From NCBI GenBank assembly GCA_014529385.2, contig CM043957.1:70703003-70763002 (forward strand): a stretch of 60,000 nucleotides of DNA, written 5' to 3'. Of the stretch, positions 58,201-60,000 are shown in pieces. The notes beneath the pieces are model-generated. The model saw only the letters and a program-made list of their open reading frames with translations. It did not search any database and was not told where the DNA came from. Position 1 is the stretch's first letter, and every line of letters begins with the position of its first letter. The position numbers and the translations under genes are program-made. Source of the stretch: Adiantum capillus-veneris (Eukaryota; Streptophyta; Polypodiopsida; Polypodiales; Pteridaceae).

Positions 58201-60000
58201 ATGATTTACTAAACTCACTAATTAACTATGGTATAATTACCACAAGTAGATAAGGATATTTTTGACCTCTGGTAATTATCTTATTATTTTCCAACTTAGT
58301 TATATAATTTCCATCTTCAATTTTCAGCTAAAATTAGGATAATTTGACTTAAATAAATACTTACACTACTTTTTTAACCTTGACATATTTATCACGGCCT
58401 CTTTATTATGTAATCTAACTGTGATAAATAGAATGTAATCATATAGCATGATTTACTAATTTCTCCCTTGAGATTTCCACCAAAATTAGTATATTTTTAC
58501 TTGGATAAATATCTATACTACTTTTCTAACCTTGGCATAATTATCACGGCCTCTTTACCCTATAATACAGCTCTGATAAATAGCATGTAATTATAACACA
58601 TGTTCTACTAATTTCCCTCTTTAGTTTTTAGCTAGAAATAGTATAATTTGACTTAGATAAATATCTACACTACTTTTTATACCTTGGCATAATCATCACG
58701 GCCTCTTTATCCTATAAATAACTTGGCAATTATCACGGCCTCTTTACCCTATAATACAGCTCTGATAAATAGCATGTAATTATAACACATGATTTACTAA
58801 TTTCCCTCTTTAGTTTTTAGCTAGAAATAGTATAATTTGACTTAGATAAATATCTACACTACTTTTTATACCTTGGCATAATCATCACGGCTCTAATAAA
58901 TAGCATGTAATCATATAGCATGATTTACTAATTTTCCTCTTTAATTTTTAGCTAAAAATGGTGGAATTTGACTGAGATAAATATCTATACTACTTTTCTA
59001 ACCTTGGCATAATTATCACAGCCTCTTCACCCTATGATATAGCTTTGAAAAATAGCATGTAATCATATAGCATGATTTACTAATTTCCCTCTTTAGTTTT
59101 TAGCTAAAAATAGTATAATTTGACTTAGATAAATATCTACACTACTGTTTATACCTTGAAATAATTACCACGGCCTCTTTACCCTATAGTATAGCTCTGA
59201 TAAATAGCATGTAATTATATAGCATGATTTACTAATTTTCCTCTTTAATTTTTAGCTAAAAATGGTGTAATTTGACTGAGATAAATATTTATACTACTTT
59301 TCTAACCTTGGCATAATTATCACGGCCTCTTCACCCTATGATATAGATCTGAAAAATAGCATGTAATCATATAGAATGATTTACTCATTTCCCTCTTTAG
59401 TTTTTAGCTGAAAATAGTGTAATTTGACTTTGATAAATATCTATAATACTTTTCTAACCTTGGAATAATTATCATGGTCTTTTTACCCTATAATATAGCT
59501 CTGATAAATAACATGTAATTATAGAACATGATTTATTAATTTCTCCCTTTAATTTATCCCTAAAAACAGCGTAAATCCACTTAGATAATTAGTTAAACTA
59601 ATTATCTGAGATCAGCATAATTATCACAGATTTCATAACCTCTAATTAATCTCTAATAAATAAGTCAATTCAGTTTGAATCTATTTGCTAATTTCTCCTA
59701 TTTAATTTGTCTAAAAATCAGAGTTTTTTGACCAAAATAATTAGCTAGATTATTTATATGAGCTTCATCTAATTATCAGAGGTTCCTTAATACTTTATTA
59801 ACCCTTGATAAATATATCATAGCATTTGAATTCAATTTACTAATTTCCCCTATTTAAGTTACTCTAAAAATAGAGAAATTATGCTAACTTAATTTGCTAG
59901 ATTAACTTTCTGGGCTTATCCTAATTATCACGGGTTTTTCAACACCTAATTAACTACTGATAAATATATCACAATATTTGAAATCCATTTACTAATTTTT
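58200..60000. repeat. 152-bp tandem repeat array, ~12 copies, runs off window
   Basis: The landmark ATCACGG, or its variants, falls at 58391, 58543, 58695, 58884, 59015, 59167, 59319, 59471, 59623, 59774 and 59937. Most steps are exactly 152 bp. One 37-bp partial duplication (58695-58732) and one 21-bp loss explain the exceptions. Units share TTTACCCTATAATATAGCTC, GATAAATAGCATGTAAT, CATGATTTACTAATTT and AATTTGACTTAGATAAATAT. The central units are most alike and both flanks are diverged, as expected for an array renewed from its middle. Confidence 0.93.

Overview
This is nuclear DNA of a large-genome land plant. It is repeat-dominated, with no bacterial operons, Shine-Dalgarno sites or CRISPR. 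LTR retrotransposons carry plant-type primer-binding sites (initiator tRNA-Met for the copia elements, tRNA-Asp for the gypsy element). A gene remnant keeps an 84-bp GT-AG intron, and two remnants resemble plant NLI/FCP1-like HAD phosphatases. I cannot name the species. No intact host gene is present; the only clearly intact long coding region is the Gag-Pol of a young copia element.

Layout. 1-4.3 kb: non-coding 3' end of an LTR element, with hairpin, polypurine tract (PPT) and LTR. 4.3-12.96 kb: about 50 diverged satellite monomers in two lengths (~181 and ~140 bp), with kilobase-scale internal duplications. 12962-15822: a non-autonomous copia element inserted in the satellite with a 5-bp target-site duplication (TSD). 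15.9-36.5 kb: a degraded unknown plant gene split by an 18.6-kb Ty3/gypsy element (16573-35184, TSD CTATT), whose gag is itself split by a 5.2-kb intact copia element (20917-26108, minus strand, TSD GGTCC). 36.5-39.7 kb: satellite-like shreds and two phosphatase-like gene remnants. 39.7-44.5 kb: minisatellites, microsatellites, a copia gag relic and an LTR fragment. 44590-55103: a minus-strand 10.5-kb LTR element with a decayed gag but no recognisable pol, holding nine copies of a 16-bp palindrome. 55.1-57.8 kb: simple repeats and a gag-like scrap. 58.2-60 kb: a 152-bp tandem array running off the window.

Relative ages follow from nesting and LTR divergence. The copia LTRs differ at 1 of 282 positions, the gypsy LTRs at about 8 of 543, and the 10.5-kb element's LTRs are far more diverged. 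The gypsy element is the most interesting object. It has gag with four zinc knuckles, protease, RT, RNase H and integrase. Downstream of the integrase it has a second retropepsin-like domain and a run of W-V/I-P-K motifs, then an internal PPT, an internal TATA box and a separate 140-residue acidic ORF. Its main reading frame carries four in-frame stops and one frameshift, so this copy should not be autonomous. Three LTR elements share a stem-loop with an AGG(A/G) loop 4-5 nt before their PPT, with stem sequences that differ but still pair.
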